A stretch of 64,000 nucleotides of DNA from Anaerolineae bacterium (GTDB taxonomy: Bacteria > Chloroflexota > Anaerolineae > Aggregatilineales > Phototrophicaceae). Position 1 is the first letter of the stretch, and the number at the start of each line of letters is the position of its first letter. Under the pieces are notes generated by a model, which made no database searches, had not been told where the DNA came from, and saw only the letters and a list, made by a program, of their open reading frames with translations. The position numbers and the translations under genes were made by a program. The DNA is taken from contig JAJEFB010000023.1 of the NCBI GenBank assembly GCA_022820665.1, positions 22,653 through 86,652 on the forward strand. Reading direction: 5' to 3'. Positions 1 to 8,742 of the stretch are shown piece by piece.

Positions 1-766
1 TGACAATCGGCGTCGCCGACAGAACGCCGGCCGCCGATAGCTCACCCCAAGCGATATTCTGATTGGTGACAAAGGTATACATCGTCACCGGCAAGGTCCG
101 CGCATGACGCGCGGTCAGCGTGACCGCCAACGCAAACTCGTTCCATGATGACAGCAACATGAAGATGGTGACTGACGCCAGGCCCGGTCGGATCAAGGGC
201 AATACGATATGCCAGATGACGCCCAGGCGGGAGGCGCCATCAATCATCGCCGCGTCTTCAATCTCATCCGGGATCGTCGAGATGAAACCGACTAGCATCC
301 AAATCGCCAACGGCAAGGAGAAAAATGTATACAAGACCACCAACGAACCTTGCTTGTCGTAGAGATTGAGGCCGCGGGCGATGGCGAAAAGCGGAATGAT
401 ATAAGCAACCGGGGGCAGGAGCCGCGCCGTAAATATCACCAGCATCATCTTTGAGCCGCCAACGCGAAAGCGCGCCATGCTATATGCCGCCGGTATGCCC
501 AGCACGGCCACTGCCAACAGCGTGGTTCCGGCGATCATCAGCGAGTTCTTAACCGAATTGATGACCTTGGCGTCACTGAAAAGGTTGATGTAATTGTCCA
601 GAGTTGCCGGCGCTGGAAACCAGATCGGCGGAATCGCGAATTGCTGACCATCGGTTTTGAATGAACTGACAATCAGCCAGTAGATGGGAAACAGAAAGAC
701 GACCAGCAAGCACAGCCACATGGCGTATGTCAAAAGGCGGTTGGCTCGTCTCGTTTTGAGGTCCAT
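1..766 (-). CDS. Carbohydrate ABC transporter permease, MalG type (partial, runs off the window)
   Basis: Inner-membrane permease subunit of a sugar-type ABC importer. The reading frame stays open from an ATG at 766 to the window edge, giving about 255 residues of the roughly 280 usual for MalG-like proteins, so the C-terminus is missing. The translation begins MDLKTRRANRLLTYAMWL and contains several hydrophobic helices. The EAA loop that contacts the ATPase is clear: EDAAMIDGASRLGVIWHIVLP, close to the family pattern EAA-x3-G-x9-I-x-LP. The start lies one base after the stop of the preceding permease gene, so the two are translationally coupled partners. The binding protein and ATPase of the system are not in the window. 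Substrate is unknown; the neighbours suggest a sugar or polyol. Confidence 0.85.
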   Translation of the reverse strand, partial: MDLKTRRANRLLTYAMWLCLLVVFLFPIYWLIVSSFKTDGQQFAIPPIWFPAPATLDNYINLFSDAKVINSVKNSLMIAGTTLLAVAVLGIPAAYSMARFRVGGSKMMLVIFTARLLPPVAYIIPLFAIARGLNLYDKQGSLVVLYTFFSLPLAIWMLVGFISTIPDEIEDAAMIDGASRLGVIWHIVLPLIRPGLASVTIFMLLSSWNEFALAVTLTARHARTLPVTMYTFVTNQNIAWGELSAAGVLSATPIV

Positions 767-767
767 T

Positions 768-1678
768 TCAATCCGCCTGGCTGAACATCAAGCGCGCGTA
801 AATGAGACTGACGATGAAAGCGACGATCAGTTGCACGACCGCTATGCTTGAGCCATAACCGATTTTCAGTGTGCGGATACCCACCCAATATTGGTACATC
901 GCCAGCACTTCAGTTGAGTCACCGGGACCGCCGCCCGTCATGATGAAGATCATTTCGAAAGCTTTGAAGATGAAGAGGGTCGTCAAGAATGCGGATATCA
1001 GAATTGCGTAACTCACCAAAGGCAAGGTGATATAGCGCAGAAGCTGCAATCGGTCCGCGCCATCCACGCGAGCGGCCAGGTAGAGCTCTTCCGGTATCGT
1101 CTTTAACCCGCCCGTGACCACCAGCATCGTGCCCGGCACACCATTCCAGACGTGCACAAGAATCAAAGCGCCAAGAGCTGTTTTTGGGCTCCCCAGGATT
1201 GAAGTCTGGGTGATCACATCAAAACCAAGGAAATCGAGCATTTGCGCGATGACCCCGATGTTTGGCGCCATCATGAAGGGAAATTGAATCCACTGATGAA
1301 GGGCGCGGTGAGCCTGGGGATCAGCAGAAGCGTGCGCACCAGCCCTTCGCCACGAATGTTGCGATTCAGTAACAGAGCCGGGCTCACGCCCAGAACCGTC
1401 TGAATCGAGGTCGTCGCAATAGTGAAGGTTGCGGTGATGCCCAGCGAGGAATAGAAACGCTCATCCGCCAGCAGCTTGCCGCAATTGTCGAGCCCGATGA
1501 ATGTCTGCCCCAGATCGAGACACGTGAGGCTCCAGGCGGTCATCGAATTGTAGAGCAGGTAGCCGGTCGGATACAGTATCCCGGCGATGATGAAGAGGAA
1601 CGCGGGCTATGCCAACGCGTATTTCACCCGCTTGGGACTGATAAACCAATTTCTCGGGCTGACAATTAAGGTGGTCAT
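768..1678 (-). pseudogene. Carbohydrate ABC transporter permease, MalF type, broken by a stop codon and a frameshift
   Basis: This is the first permease of the sugar importer, but its frame is interrupted twice. From the ATG at 1678 the frame reads MTTLIVSPRNWFISPKRVKY and stops at a TAG at 1607-1609. It then continues in the same frame as a typical first membrane helix (PAFLFIIAGILYPTGYLLYN). Near 1271-1290 it must shift frame to continue into MMAPNIGVIAQML and the C-terminal half with the EAA loop (AARVDGADRLQLLRYITLPL). The repaired length of about 303 residues is normal for MalF-type permeases, so nothing large is missing. Either the gene decayed recently or the assembly has errors here. 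The downstream permease is intact up to the window edge. Confidence 0.8.
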
Positions 1679-1713
1679 TCTAGCCAAATGACATAAGCCG
1701 ACGATCGGCCGCG

Positions 1714-2565
1714 TTAGATGTCCAGCGAGAATCCGAGTTCTTCTGTCAAGAACTGCCTGCCTGTTTCCGCGCTCGCCTTGGGATCATCGTGCTGGTCCAG
1801 CTCGCCCAAGATCCAGCCATCGTAGTTGATCTCTTCCAAAACGCCGATAAACCCTTTCAGGTCTACAGTTCCCATGCCTAGCGGCGCATAGCCGGCGGGC
1901 ATAGCCAAATCCGCGCCCATCTCACGCAGTTCGGGCCAATTCGTCGCGACATCTTTGAGATGCACGTGCGCGATGCGGTCCGCGTACTTCCTGGCAGTCG
2001 CAACTGGATCACCATCGCCTTTGGCGATCTGTCCGCTGTCGGGCGCGAAGAACACATAACGCGGGTCGGTCAAATCCATAATCAAATCGATTTCTTCCGG
2101 GCTCTGCACATAGGTGCCCCAATGCGGATGCAAAGCCATCGTCGCGCCCATATCGAGCGTGCGACGGCCAATTTCATTCAAGGTAGAAGCCACAACCTTA
2201 AAGTCCTCAAGCGTCCAGCGTGGCGCGTCATCGGGCACGCCGATTGGCACGGTCATGAGGATCTCGCCGCCATGATCAAGCAGAAATCTCGTGGCCTCTT
2301 CATGCTCGGCGATGATGTCCTCGGTCTGGTTCGGATCCTGATACACGGAGCGGATCATATCCAGGCAAGCCACGTGCAAATTGAGCTCCTCCAGCAGCGA
2401 ACGGAATTTCCCCGCTGGATCGTCATATTCCATCGCCGTGTTGGAAAAGGCCTCGAAGGCGCGGAAACCGAGCGCCGAAATGTCCCTCATCCCTTGCTCC
2501 ATCCAGTCCGTGCCCCCGGCGACGGCCCAGGTAACAGTCGTGTAGCCGACTTTTGGCTGATACAT
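1714..2565 (-). CDS. Sugar phosphate isomerase/epimerase, IolE-like TIM barrel
   Basis: A 283-residue protein of the AP-endonuclease-2/xylose-isomerase-like TIM-barrel family, which isomerises, epimerises or dehydrates sugars and inosose derivatives using a bound divalent metal. Visible metal-site residues are H146 and H148 (ALHPHWG), D176 (FAPDSGQ), H200 and H202 (AHVHLKD) and E255 (LGELD). The opening GYTTVTWAV and the APDSGQ/HVHLKD motifs resemble inosose dehydratase IolE. It sits between an SDR dehydrogenase and the sugar permeases in one leftward operon, so a role in sugar or inositol-type catabolism is likely. The exact substrate cannot be read from the sequence. The start ATG at 2565 is preceded by a GAAGGGAGA-like ribosome site. 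Confidence 0.85.
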   Translation of the reverse strand: MYQPKVGYTTVTWAVAGGTDWMEQGMRDISALGFRAFEAFSNTAMEYDDPAGKFRSLLEELNLHVACLDMIRSVYQDPNQTEDIIAEHEEATRFLLDHGGEILMTVPIGVPDDAPRWTLEDFKVVASTLNEIGRRTLDMGATMALHPHWGTYVQSPEEIDLIMDLTDPRYVFFAPDSGQIAKGDGDPVATARKYADRIAHVHLKDVATNWPELREMGADLAMPAGYAPLGMGTVDLKGFIGVLEEINYDGWILGELDQHDDPKASAETGRQFLTEELGFSLDI

Positions 2566-2590
2566 AATCTTCTCCCTTCAAGCTAAAAGT

Positions 2591-3376
2591 CTAATTTACA
2601 GGCGCGCGGGCTAAATGCACAAGCATGCCGCCGTCGACCACGATGGGACCACCGACCATGAATGAGGCTTCCGGCGTACAAAGGAATAGCGCGACCTTGG
2701 CGACTTCCGCGGGATCGCCCAAACGACCCAGCAGCGAGGCATCAAGCAACCAGTCCATGACGCCTTGCGCGTCGCCGGAATCGGCCATCGATTGTGCCAA
2801 CAGGGGTGTGTCTATTGGACCGATCACCAGGCAATTGGCGCGAATATTGTCTTTTGCATAATCCATCGCCAGGCTGCGCGTCAGCTGCAGGATGGCGCCT
2901 TTTGACGCCACATAAGCCGCGCGCTCATCCGCCACGCGATAGGACAAGGTCGACGCCGAATTGATGATGACGCCACCGCCTACCTTCCGCATCTCGGGTA
3001 TGGCATATTTGCTACAGAGCCAGCTGCCCTTGACGTTGGTGCCCATGGTTGCGTCCCACTCTGCTTCGCTGAGCTGGGTAGCGCTGCCCCGGATTTCGAT
3101 GGCGGCGTTGTTATAGAGGATGTCCACCGCGCCAAAGGCGGCCACCGCTTGATTCACCATGGATTCAACTTGCGCCTCGCGCCGGACATCAGTCGATATA
3201 AACAGAGCATCCCCGCCGGCGGCTTGGATCAGTTCGACGCTTTTTGTACCGGCGTCTTCGTTCAGATCGGCAACAACGACCTTGGCGCCTTCTTCGGCAA
3301 AGAGCAATGCGCTCGCGCGTCCGATGCCGCTGCCAGCGCCAGTGATAATGGCAACTTTTCCGTCCAGTTTTCCCAT
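2591..3376 (-). CDS. SDR family NAD(P)-dependent oxidoreductase
   Basis: A classical short-chain dehydrogenase of 261 residues, the usual length. It has the cofactor motif TGAGSGIG at 12-19, NNA at 89-91, the structural Asn in TNVKG at 114, catalytic S142 and the YVASK active site at 155-159. D37 after the second beta strand (VVVADLN) suggests preference for NAD over NADP. The expected role is oxidation or reduction of a hydroxyl or keto group of the sugar or polyol handled by this operon. It is 25 bases upstream of the IolE-like gene and about 80 bases downstream of the cyclase-family gene, all in the same direction. Confidence 0.9.
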   Translation of the reverse strand: MGKLDGKVAIITGAGSGIGRASALLFAEEGAKVVVADLNEDAGTKSVELIQAAGGDALFISTDVRREAQVESMVNQAVAAFGAVDILYNNAAIEIRGSATQLSEAEWDATMGTNVKGSWLCSKYAIPEMRKVGGGVIINSASTLSYRVADERAAYVASKGAILQLTRSLAMDYAKDNIRANCLVIGPIDTPLLAQSMADSGDAQGVMDWLLDASLLGRLGDPAEVAKVALFLCTPEASFMVGGPIVVDGGMLVHLARAPVN

Positions 3377-3456
3377 AATCTGCCTCCAGCTCGTTTGATG
3401 ACGCGTTTACGCTAGGCGCGTCGTCTCACGGTTCGTTATCGTTGTTGCGCCCCTTA

Positions 3457-4179
3457 CTAATCCTCGATGATCGCAATTGCGTGCACGGGCGCCGCCGTCG
3501 TGCCGACCCACTTGATTGGCAGCACCGACAAGGTAAAGCCGTGCGCCTTTGGTATTGCCTCCAGATTGCACAGATTTTCCAGGTGATAGTACTCCCGGTC
3601 GATCATCACACGATGGGATTCCCAAAATTCTTTGCGCTCGAACATCGCCCAAACCGGCGGATCCCAGGTTATGGCGTCGATGCCTGTGACTTTGACACCT
3701 TGATCGAGAAGCCAGTGGGTCGCTTCTTTGGACATGCCACAATGCTCGGTCAAATAGCGCTCTTCGTGGTTGTAGCTGCCGGCGCCCGTCATGATCAGCA
3801 CAATGTCCAGCGCTTTGATCTCGTAATTGATCTTGTTCAGAGCTTCATGCATATCGGCGACCGAGATGGCAGCGCCGTTTTCCATGTGACGGAAATCAAG
3901 CACCACGCCATCGCCATAACAGTATTCGACGGGAATGCCCTCGGGTCCCGCTCCGCCTTTGCGAAAATGCTTCAATGCGTCGATATGCGTGCCAACGTGA
4001 TCGCCCAAAACCGTCATCGAACTGGCCGCCAACGCGGTAACACCATGCTCGGCGGCGCCGATGCCTTCGGCGAATTGCTCCCAATCTTCGTACATGAGAA
4101 GCGCCGGACGCACCACGCGCGGAAATACAACCATGTCGCCGTGAACGGGCATACTCAAGTCTATGATTTGTCGTGTCAT
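3457..4179 (-). CDS. Cyclase family protein (kynurenine formamidase-like hydrolase)
   Basis: A 240-residue member of the cyclase/KynB-like metal hydrolase family, whose known members hydrolyse formamides, lactones or cyclic amides. The signature HxGTHxDxxxH is present at 61-71 (DHVGTHIDALKHF), which supplies the metal ligands. No tryptophan-pathway gene is nearby. The gene is instead the first intact enzyme of a sugar-type operon, so lactone or amide hydrolysis in that pathway is a guess. Its ATG overlaps the stop of the upstream GntR-type regulator remnant as ATGA, which implies translational coupling. Confidence 0.85.
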   Translation of the reverse strand: MTRQIIDLSMPVHGDMVVFPRVVRPALLMYEDWEQFAEGIGAAEHGVTALAASSMTVLGDHVGTHIDALKHFRKGGAGPEGIPVEYCYGDGVVLDFRHMENGAAISVADMHEALNKINYEIKALDIVLIMTGAGSYNHEERYLTEHCGMSKEATHWLLDQGVKVTGIDAITWDPPVWAMFERKEFWESHRVMIDREYYHLENLCNLEAIPKAHGFTLSVLPIKWVGTTAAPVHAIAIIED

Positions 4180-4691
4180 GGTTCTTCAACCTTTGCTGCT
4201 GAATTAACTTCCGACTGTGCTTGCCTTTCCGAATAATGTGTTGTAATTCTGTCGATAAGTTCTTCAATGTGGTCTTGAAGCGTCTTGGCGATGAGGTCCG
4301 GGTTACCGGTGTTCAGGGCATCCAAGATTTTGTAATGGCGGCGCGCCTGATAGGGGAGGTTGTAACCCGTCAATATAGTTGACGCGTAGGTCCAATAGGC
4401 GAATTGAAGCATGTCATAAAGGCGGATCAACGTATTGTTGCCGGCGGCGGCGACGATCGTCTGATGAAAAGCGAAATCAGCTTTGGCGAATTCGTGCGGA
4501 TCGTTATCTTGCGCGTGCCTCATCATGCGCTCCATCAACATCTCTAAACGCACAAACACGTCTTCCGTCAGATTGGGCGTGGCTAGGCGACCCGCCATCG
4601 CTGAGATTAACGGTGTCAACATCGTCGCTGTTGCGGACAATTTGCCGGGCAAACTGCCCGGACCTAATATCACTTTGGGTGAATGGGCCAA
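4176..4691 (-). pseudogene. GntR/FadR-family regulator remnant: FCD ligand domain without its DNA-binding domain
   Basis: The frame encodes an FCD effector-binding domain of a FadR-type GntR regulator (AGRLATPNLTEDVFVRLEML, then the AKADFAFHQTIVAAAGN motif and the C-terminal helix with H-x3-L). No winged-helix DNA-binding domain, normally about 70 residues, precedes it. Recognisable homology begins only at about position 4595, inside the first FCD helix. Upstream of that the DNA belongs to the truncated oxidoreductase on the other strand. The ATG at 4691 is therefore probably not a real start. This was most likely the regulator of the adjacent operon, now unable to bind DNA unless a helix-turn-helix is supplied elsewhere. 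Confidence 0.7.
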
Positions 4692-5577
4692 CAGCTTGGG
4701 CGCGAACGCCTATACGGACGGCATAGAGATGATTGAGAATGCTGACATTGACGCCGTCGATCTGTGCGTTTCGCCAAAATGGCGTGTCCCCTTGGTTGAA
4801 GCGGCCGCTGCGCGTGGTCTTCCAGTCCTGCTCGAAAAGCCCTGGGCCACTAATATGGCGCACGGCCATGCCATTGCCGACATCATCAAGAAGTCGAATC
4901 TCCTGCACATGGTCGAGTTTCCTCTGCGCCATTTTCCGCCGATTAGCGCGCTAAAGAAACTGCTCGATGATGGCCCGCTCGGACGACCTTTCGTCGTCAA
5001 TGCCGAGATCGTCATGGGAGAGACGCCCGCAAAGATGCCCGAACACTGGATGTGGGACCCCGGGAACGGCAACGGCGCCATCAATGAGAACACCTGCCAC
5101 GTTTTCGATACGATCTGCTATCTGTTGGGCACACCGGTCTCTTTGCACGCGTTTGGCGCCAGTTACCACGGCGCAGAGTCCACGCTGCCCGATGGCGCCG
5201 TCGCCAATATTCGCTTTGAAAGCGGCGCCGTCGCTTCCGTTACGGGTGGCTCCCTCGGCGCCGATTGTCTGCGTACGCCAACCTGGCTGGATGTCTATAC
5301 CGAAAGGGGACAAGCCTTGGTGACCGGCATAGATCATATGTATGACACGCTCACCTGGGGAACGGCCGCGGACCAGGGTGAGCCCAAGCGCGAACATTGG
5401 CCCAATCCGCCGCTCCGGACGCTCATCGTGCGCTACGCGGTTGAAGAATTTGTAAACAGTATTCGGACTGGCAAACAACCCGAAAGCGACGCCGACGCCG
5501 GTCTCAAGGCGCTGGCGCTTGCGATGGCGGTAAACGAGTCGGTGGCGACGGGCGAACCGGTAGATCTGAGCTGGTAA
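4483..5577 (+). pseudogene. Gfo/Idh/MocA family oxidoreductase lacking its N-terminal nucleotide-binding start
   Basis: The family oxidises or reduces sugars and polyols with NAD(P). From residue 38 (about 4594) the protein matches it well: AEINGVNIVAVAD, then IDAVDLCVSP, the conserved EKPWA (cofactor and substrate contact), and a C-terminal alpha/beta domain ending in the usual AL-x-ES region. The first beta strand and GxGxxG loop that must precede AEINGV are absent. The 37 residues before it come from sequence antisense to the regulator remnant and look meaningless. The catalytic domain is complete. Without the Rossmann glycine loop it is probably inactive. Real translation start is unknown. 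Confidence 0.7.
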
Positions 5578-5888
5578 ATTAGCGCTCGAAGCCAAAGAGA
5601 CCTGTAACTTCATACTTGAGAATGCTCCCTATTGGAGTTTCTCGGCGGTTACAGCATCTGAATCGCCTCCGCGGTTTTGGCTGCATTTGTAGGAGCAATG
5701 CCCGTTTCGGTCAGTGTTTTATGCGCATCTCTCACGTGAATGCGGCTGATTCGATAGCTGGGCGATACTGCTCTTTGGACGCGCCCTCGCAGTACTTGAC
5801 ACTGGTCATCTTATGCGCAGACCTGAAAGAAGTGATGTCTTGATATGAACCGCTCCCGCTGCTTCGCCTTCTGCCCCTAGCGCGACGC
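5578..5888. other. Intergenic stretch, no gene recognised
   Basis: About 310 bases between the convergent oxidoreductase and MFS genes. Short open frames exist on both strands but have no family resemblance, no good ribosome site and no consistent codon pattern. I see no tRNA, riboswitch or strong terminator hairpin. Confidence 0.6.
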
Positions 5889-7097
5889 CTAGTTCTGATG
5901 CGGAAGCAGCCGCCACATGATGAAAAACGCGATCACGCCCAGTCCGCCAGCGATAAGACCAACCACTGTGAAGTTGCCATTTGATACGGCATATACCCAG
6001 GCGCCCAGCGCCGCGCCGACCACGCGCCCCAGGGAATGCGCGCCCATATTGGCGCTCATCATCACGGCCCGCGATTTCGGCAGAATCTCTGTGAACAGCG
6101 GCAACGCCGAGACAATCGACGTCTCGATGGCGATAAACATGATGAATATGACCAACATGGCCAGCGGCAAACTGAAAGACAGATAAGGGATGATGAAGAA
6201 GCATATCGCCGCGATCAACATGCCAGTCATCGAGGTAATCCTGGTTCCGAGCCGGTCCGCAACGGTAATAACGATAAACTCGCCAATGACCTCGGCGACG
6301 GCAATGGCGATCGTTACCGCTCCAAGCGCCGTGAGAACCAAGCCAAAGGAGTCCTCCATCCAGAGACCGTAATTGATATAAAAGATCTCGTGGGAGAGCG
6401 TAAGACACATGGAATACAGGAGGGCGAAGACCGCCGGCGGGTGCGCGCTGACCGTGCGTATGGCTGTTAATGGATTGATGATGCGTATCCGTTCGTGGCT
6501 GTGATCGGGCCGCTCGTCGGACTCAACGAATATCCATAATGCCACTGCTCCCAGCGCCAGCGAGACGGACAGAAAAACGAACACAGACTGTAGATTGCTG
6601 TTGTCCAACAAGAAACCGGCGACGGGCGCGGCCACAACCAGTGACAGCGCCCAGCTCAGTTCGGAAATGCCCATCACACGAGCGCGCCTGCCGAAGGGCA
6701 CCAAATCTCCCAAATATGCCTGAAACGTGGGGTCGTAGATGGTCTTGCAGATGCCGAAGGAAAACATCACCACCACAAAGACGCCGTAGTCGGCGAATAC
6801 CGCGCCAAGCATACTCATGATCGCCATCATCCAGAGCATGCTGACCATCACGACCTTGCGCCCGTAATGTTCGGAAATAATTCCCAATACCGGGCTGAGC
6901 AATCCGGCGCCATTCGTCAAAGCGATCACGTTCTGGATGTTGTCAGCCGGCACTCTGAAGCTGTCGGCAATGGCGGAGACGAAGGGGTAGGGGAAGCGCT
7001 TGGAAATGTTAATAACCAGGCGACCGAAGACGATTGCCAGAATCGACTTGATAACCTTGTCGTTGAAGAATGGCTCGCTGCTGCGCTTGTTTTTCAT
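5889..7097 (-). CDS. MFS transporter
   Basis: A 402-residue major facilitator superfamily membrane protein with about 12 hydrophobic helices and a central polar loop (ESDERPDHSHERIRIINP) between the two halves. The loop after helix 2 has the family pattern G-x3-D/E-x2-GRK as GIISEHYGRK. The substrate cannot be predicted; such proteins often export drugs or metabolites. Its ATG shares one base with the stop of the phosphopentomutase-like gene upstream, so it is the last member of the leftward operon that starts at alaS. Confidence 0.85.
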   Translation of the reverse strand: MKNKRSSEPFFNDKVIKSILAIVFGRLVINISKRFPYPFVSAIADSFRVPADNIQNVIALTNGAGLLSPVLGIISEHYGRKVVMVSMLWMMAIMSMLGAVFADYGVFVVVMFSFGICKTIYDPTFQAYLGDLVPFGRRARVMGISELSWALSLVVAAPVAGFLLDNSNLQSVFVFLSVSLALGAVALWIFVESDERPDHSHERIRIINPLTAIRTVSAHPPAVFALLYSMCLTLSHEIFYINYGLWMEDSFGLVLTALGAVTIAIAVAEVIGEFIVITVADRLGTRITSMTGMLIAAICFFIIPYLSFSLPLAMLVIFIMFIAIETSIVSALPLFTEILPKSRAVMMSANMGAHSLGRVVGAALGAWVYAVSNGNFTVVGLIAGGLGVIAFFIMWRLLPHQN

Positions 7098-8026
7098 CAG
7101 GAATCGAACAGGATTCTATCACAAGCTGGCACAAAATCAGTCAGGGACTTGTAGCCCGCGGCGAAGTCTTCGGCTCGCTCGCCGACGACAAGCGTCGGCA
7201 CCATGTTTAGCGTATGGCGGCGGGTACTTAAGTCCTCCATGTTGCCGTGATCGCTGACGACGATTATCAGGCCCTCGCCAGCGTCCCATTCGTCCAACGC
7301 GCCGGCCATCACTTCGTCGAAAGTCTCCAGTATGCTGACGCCGCGCGCGAAGGGACCGCGGTGACCGACGCGATCCGTGAGCCAGTGCGAATGGAAGGCA
7401 AAGTCGTAACCGCGCGAAAGCCGCGCCAGCAATCGACCGGCTTGGCGCGGCGAATAGTTGGGCAGGCTCGGGATTCCCAAATAGCGTTGCCAACCTGCGG
7501 TGATCCATTCTGCGGTCAAAGCCCGTTTCTCAACGACGTCCTTCACCGAGAAGTGGTCTTTGCCGGATTCGTAAGCCGCTTGCTGGATGCTGGAGCGAAG
7601 CGTCTTGCCGCGGGCGAAATCCTGCAAAAGGCGTGGAGGATAAGCGGTGAGCAACCGGGCTGTCTTGCCGCGTTCGCCCAGTGATTTGAAATAACTGTGC
7701 CGGGCTATGATTGTGCGGGTTTCTTGATTGGGTTTCGGTCCGTAGTGCTTTCCTATCATCTCTGGCACGTTCAAACCGGTGAGCAGGCTGGCTTGGCCGG
7801 TGCCGCTTTGAGGACGACCGGCGACGCCCAGGCAGGCATCAGTCGGGACAAAGACCGCGTTGTGACCTGCGACCAGTCCGGTGTTTGCCAGCCATCGCTT
7901 TCCATTGCTAAGACGATGGAGCGTGGGTAAATCAGCGACCGCGAAAGGATTGACCTTGGGGTCATCCGCGCCAAGCCCAATGCCATCTAGGAAGAGCGCC
8001 AGGATATGCGAGCCCGACGGTCTCAT
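7097..8026 (-). CDS. Alkaline-phosphatase-superfamily metalloenzyme (phosphopentomutase/phosphoglycerate mutase-like)
   Basis: A 309-residue protein with the metal-site signatures of the phosphopentomutase and cofactor-independent phosphoglycerate mutase superfamily: LFLDGIGLG (D14), QSGTGQASLLTG (nucleophile region, S74/T76), TDRVGH (D218, H222), VSDHGN (D259, H260) and RRHTLN (H271). Members move or remove phosphate, or hydrolyse phosphonates or sulfates. It is shorter than true phosphopentomutase (about 390) or iPGM (about 510) because the inserted cap domain is small. Close relatives are annotated only as metalloenzymes, so the reaction is open. It lies 40 bases after the MBL gene and overlaps the MFS gene by one base. 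Confidence 0.75.
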   Translation of the reverse strand: MRPSGSHILALFLDGIGLGADDPKVNPFAVADLPTLHRLSNGKRWLANTGLVAGHNAVFVPTDACLGVAGRPQSGTGQASLLTGLNVPEMIGKHYGPKPNQETRTIIARHSYFKSLGERGKTARLLTAYPPRLLQDFARGKTLRSSIQQAAYESGKDHFSVKDVVEKRALTAEWITAGWQRYLGIPSLPNYSPRQAGRLLARLSRGYDFAFHSHWLTDRVGHRGPFARGVSILETFDEVMAGALDEWDAGEGLIIVVSDHGNMEDLSTRRHTLNMVPTLVVGERAEDFAAGYKSLTDFVPACDRILFDS

Positions 8027-8066
8027 CGGATGAGGAGGCGCAACTGTAAACGCTCGGCGGAAGAGA

Positions 8067-8726
8067 TCATTGCGCGTCCCCGTCGAATGAGAGCAAGAAG
8101 GGATTGCTATTTCGTTCGCGGCCGATGGTGGTCGCGCCCATATGCCCTGGCAAGATGCGATACTCGTCGTCCAGCGGCATCAACTTCTCAAAGATGGAGC
8201 GCATCAAGAGCGGATAGTCGCCGCCAGGCAAGTCCGTGCGCCCGATACTGCCGGCGAAAAGCGTATCGCCGCTGAAGAGGATTCTTTGGCTCTCCAACAG
8301 CAGACTCAAGTGGCCCGGCGCGTGCCCGGGCGTATAAAGCGTTTTCAGGCGGATGGCGTCCAACTCGATGACTTCGCTCGCGCTAGTCAAAAGGCGATCC
8401 GGCTGGGCGGCCGCCGGCGTATCACCCATGCCGAACAATTTAGCTTGCGCGGGCAGATCCGCCAGCCAGGGCAGGCATTCCTCGTGGATGTAAAATGGTA
8501 TTTTCAAGCTATCTTTGATTGCTTTGCTCGCCATGACGTGATCGAGATGAGCGTGCGTTGCGATCATTATCCGAATGCGCCATCCGCGCTCGGACGCAGC
8601 GGTTAGGATTACCGGCGCGTTATCAACCGGGTCGATGAGAATCGCGTTCCGGGATTCGCTATCCGCCACTAGATAAGCGTTAGTGGCAAAGGCGCCCAAA
8701 GTCATGGACAGGACTTCAATCGGCAT
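8067..8726 (-). CDS. MBL-fold metallo-hydrolase (glyoxalase II-like)
   Basis: A 219-residue cytoplasmic hydrolase of the metallo-beta-lactamase fold. The zinc motif HxHxDH is at 58-63 (THAHLDH). Further ligands appear in TPGHAPGHLS, SGDTLFAGSIGRTDLPGGD and LPGHMGATTIGRE. The GDTLFAGSIGRTDLPGG string is typical of the glyoxalase II-like YcbL group, which hydrolyses thioesters such as S-lactoylglutathione in some species. It is 17 bases downstream of murJ in the same operon; no functional link to lipid II flipping is evident. Confidence 0.88.
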   Translation of the reverse strand: MPIEVLSMTLGAFATNAYLVADSESRNAILIDPVDNAPVILTAASERGWRIRIMIATHAHLDHVMASKAIKDSLKIPFYIHEECLPWLADLPAQAKLFGMGDTPAAAQPDRLLTSASEVIELDAIRLKTLYTPGHAPGHLSLLLESQRILFSGDTLFAGSIGRTDLPGGDYPLLMRSIFEKLMPLDDEYRILPGHMGATTIGRERNSNPFLLSFDGDAQ

Positions 8727-8742
8727 GCGCTCTCCTTTTCCG

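Noticed and set aside
1607..1609. Recoding of TAG as pyrrolysine or another amino acid in the MalF-type permease.
   Set aside because: The same gene also needs a frameshift, no Pyl genes are seen, and the neighbouring locus shows other damage.
5616..5843. A small 75-codon gene in the gap before the MFS transporter.
   Set aside because: No ribosome site, no family signal, and unusual composition compared with neighbouring genes.
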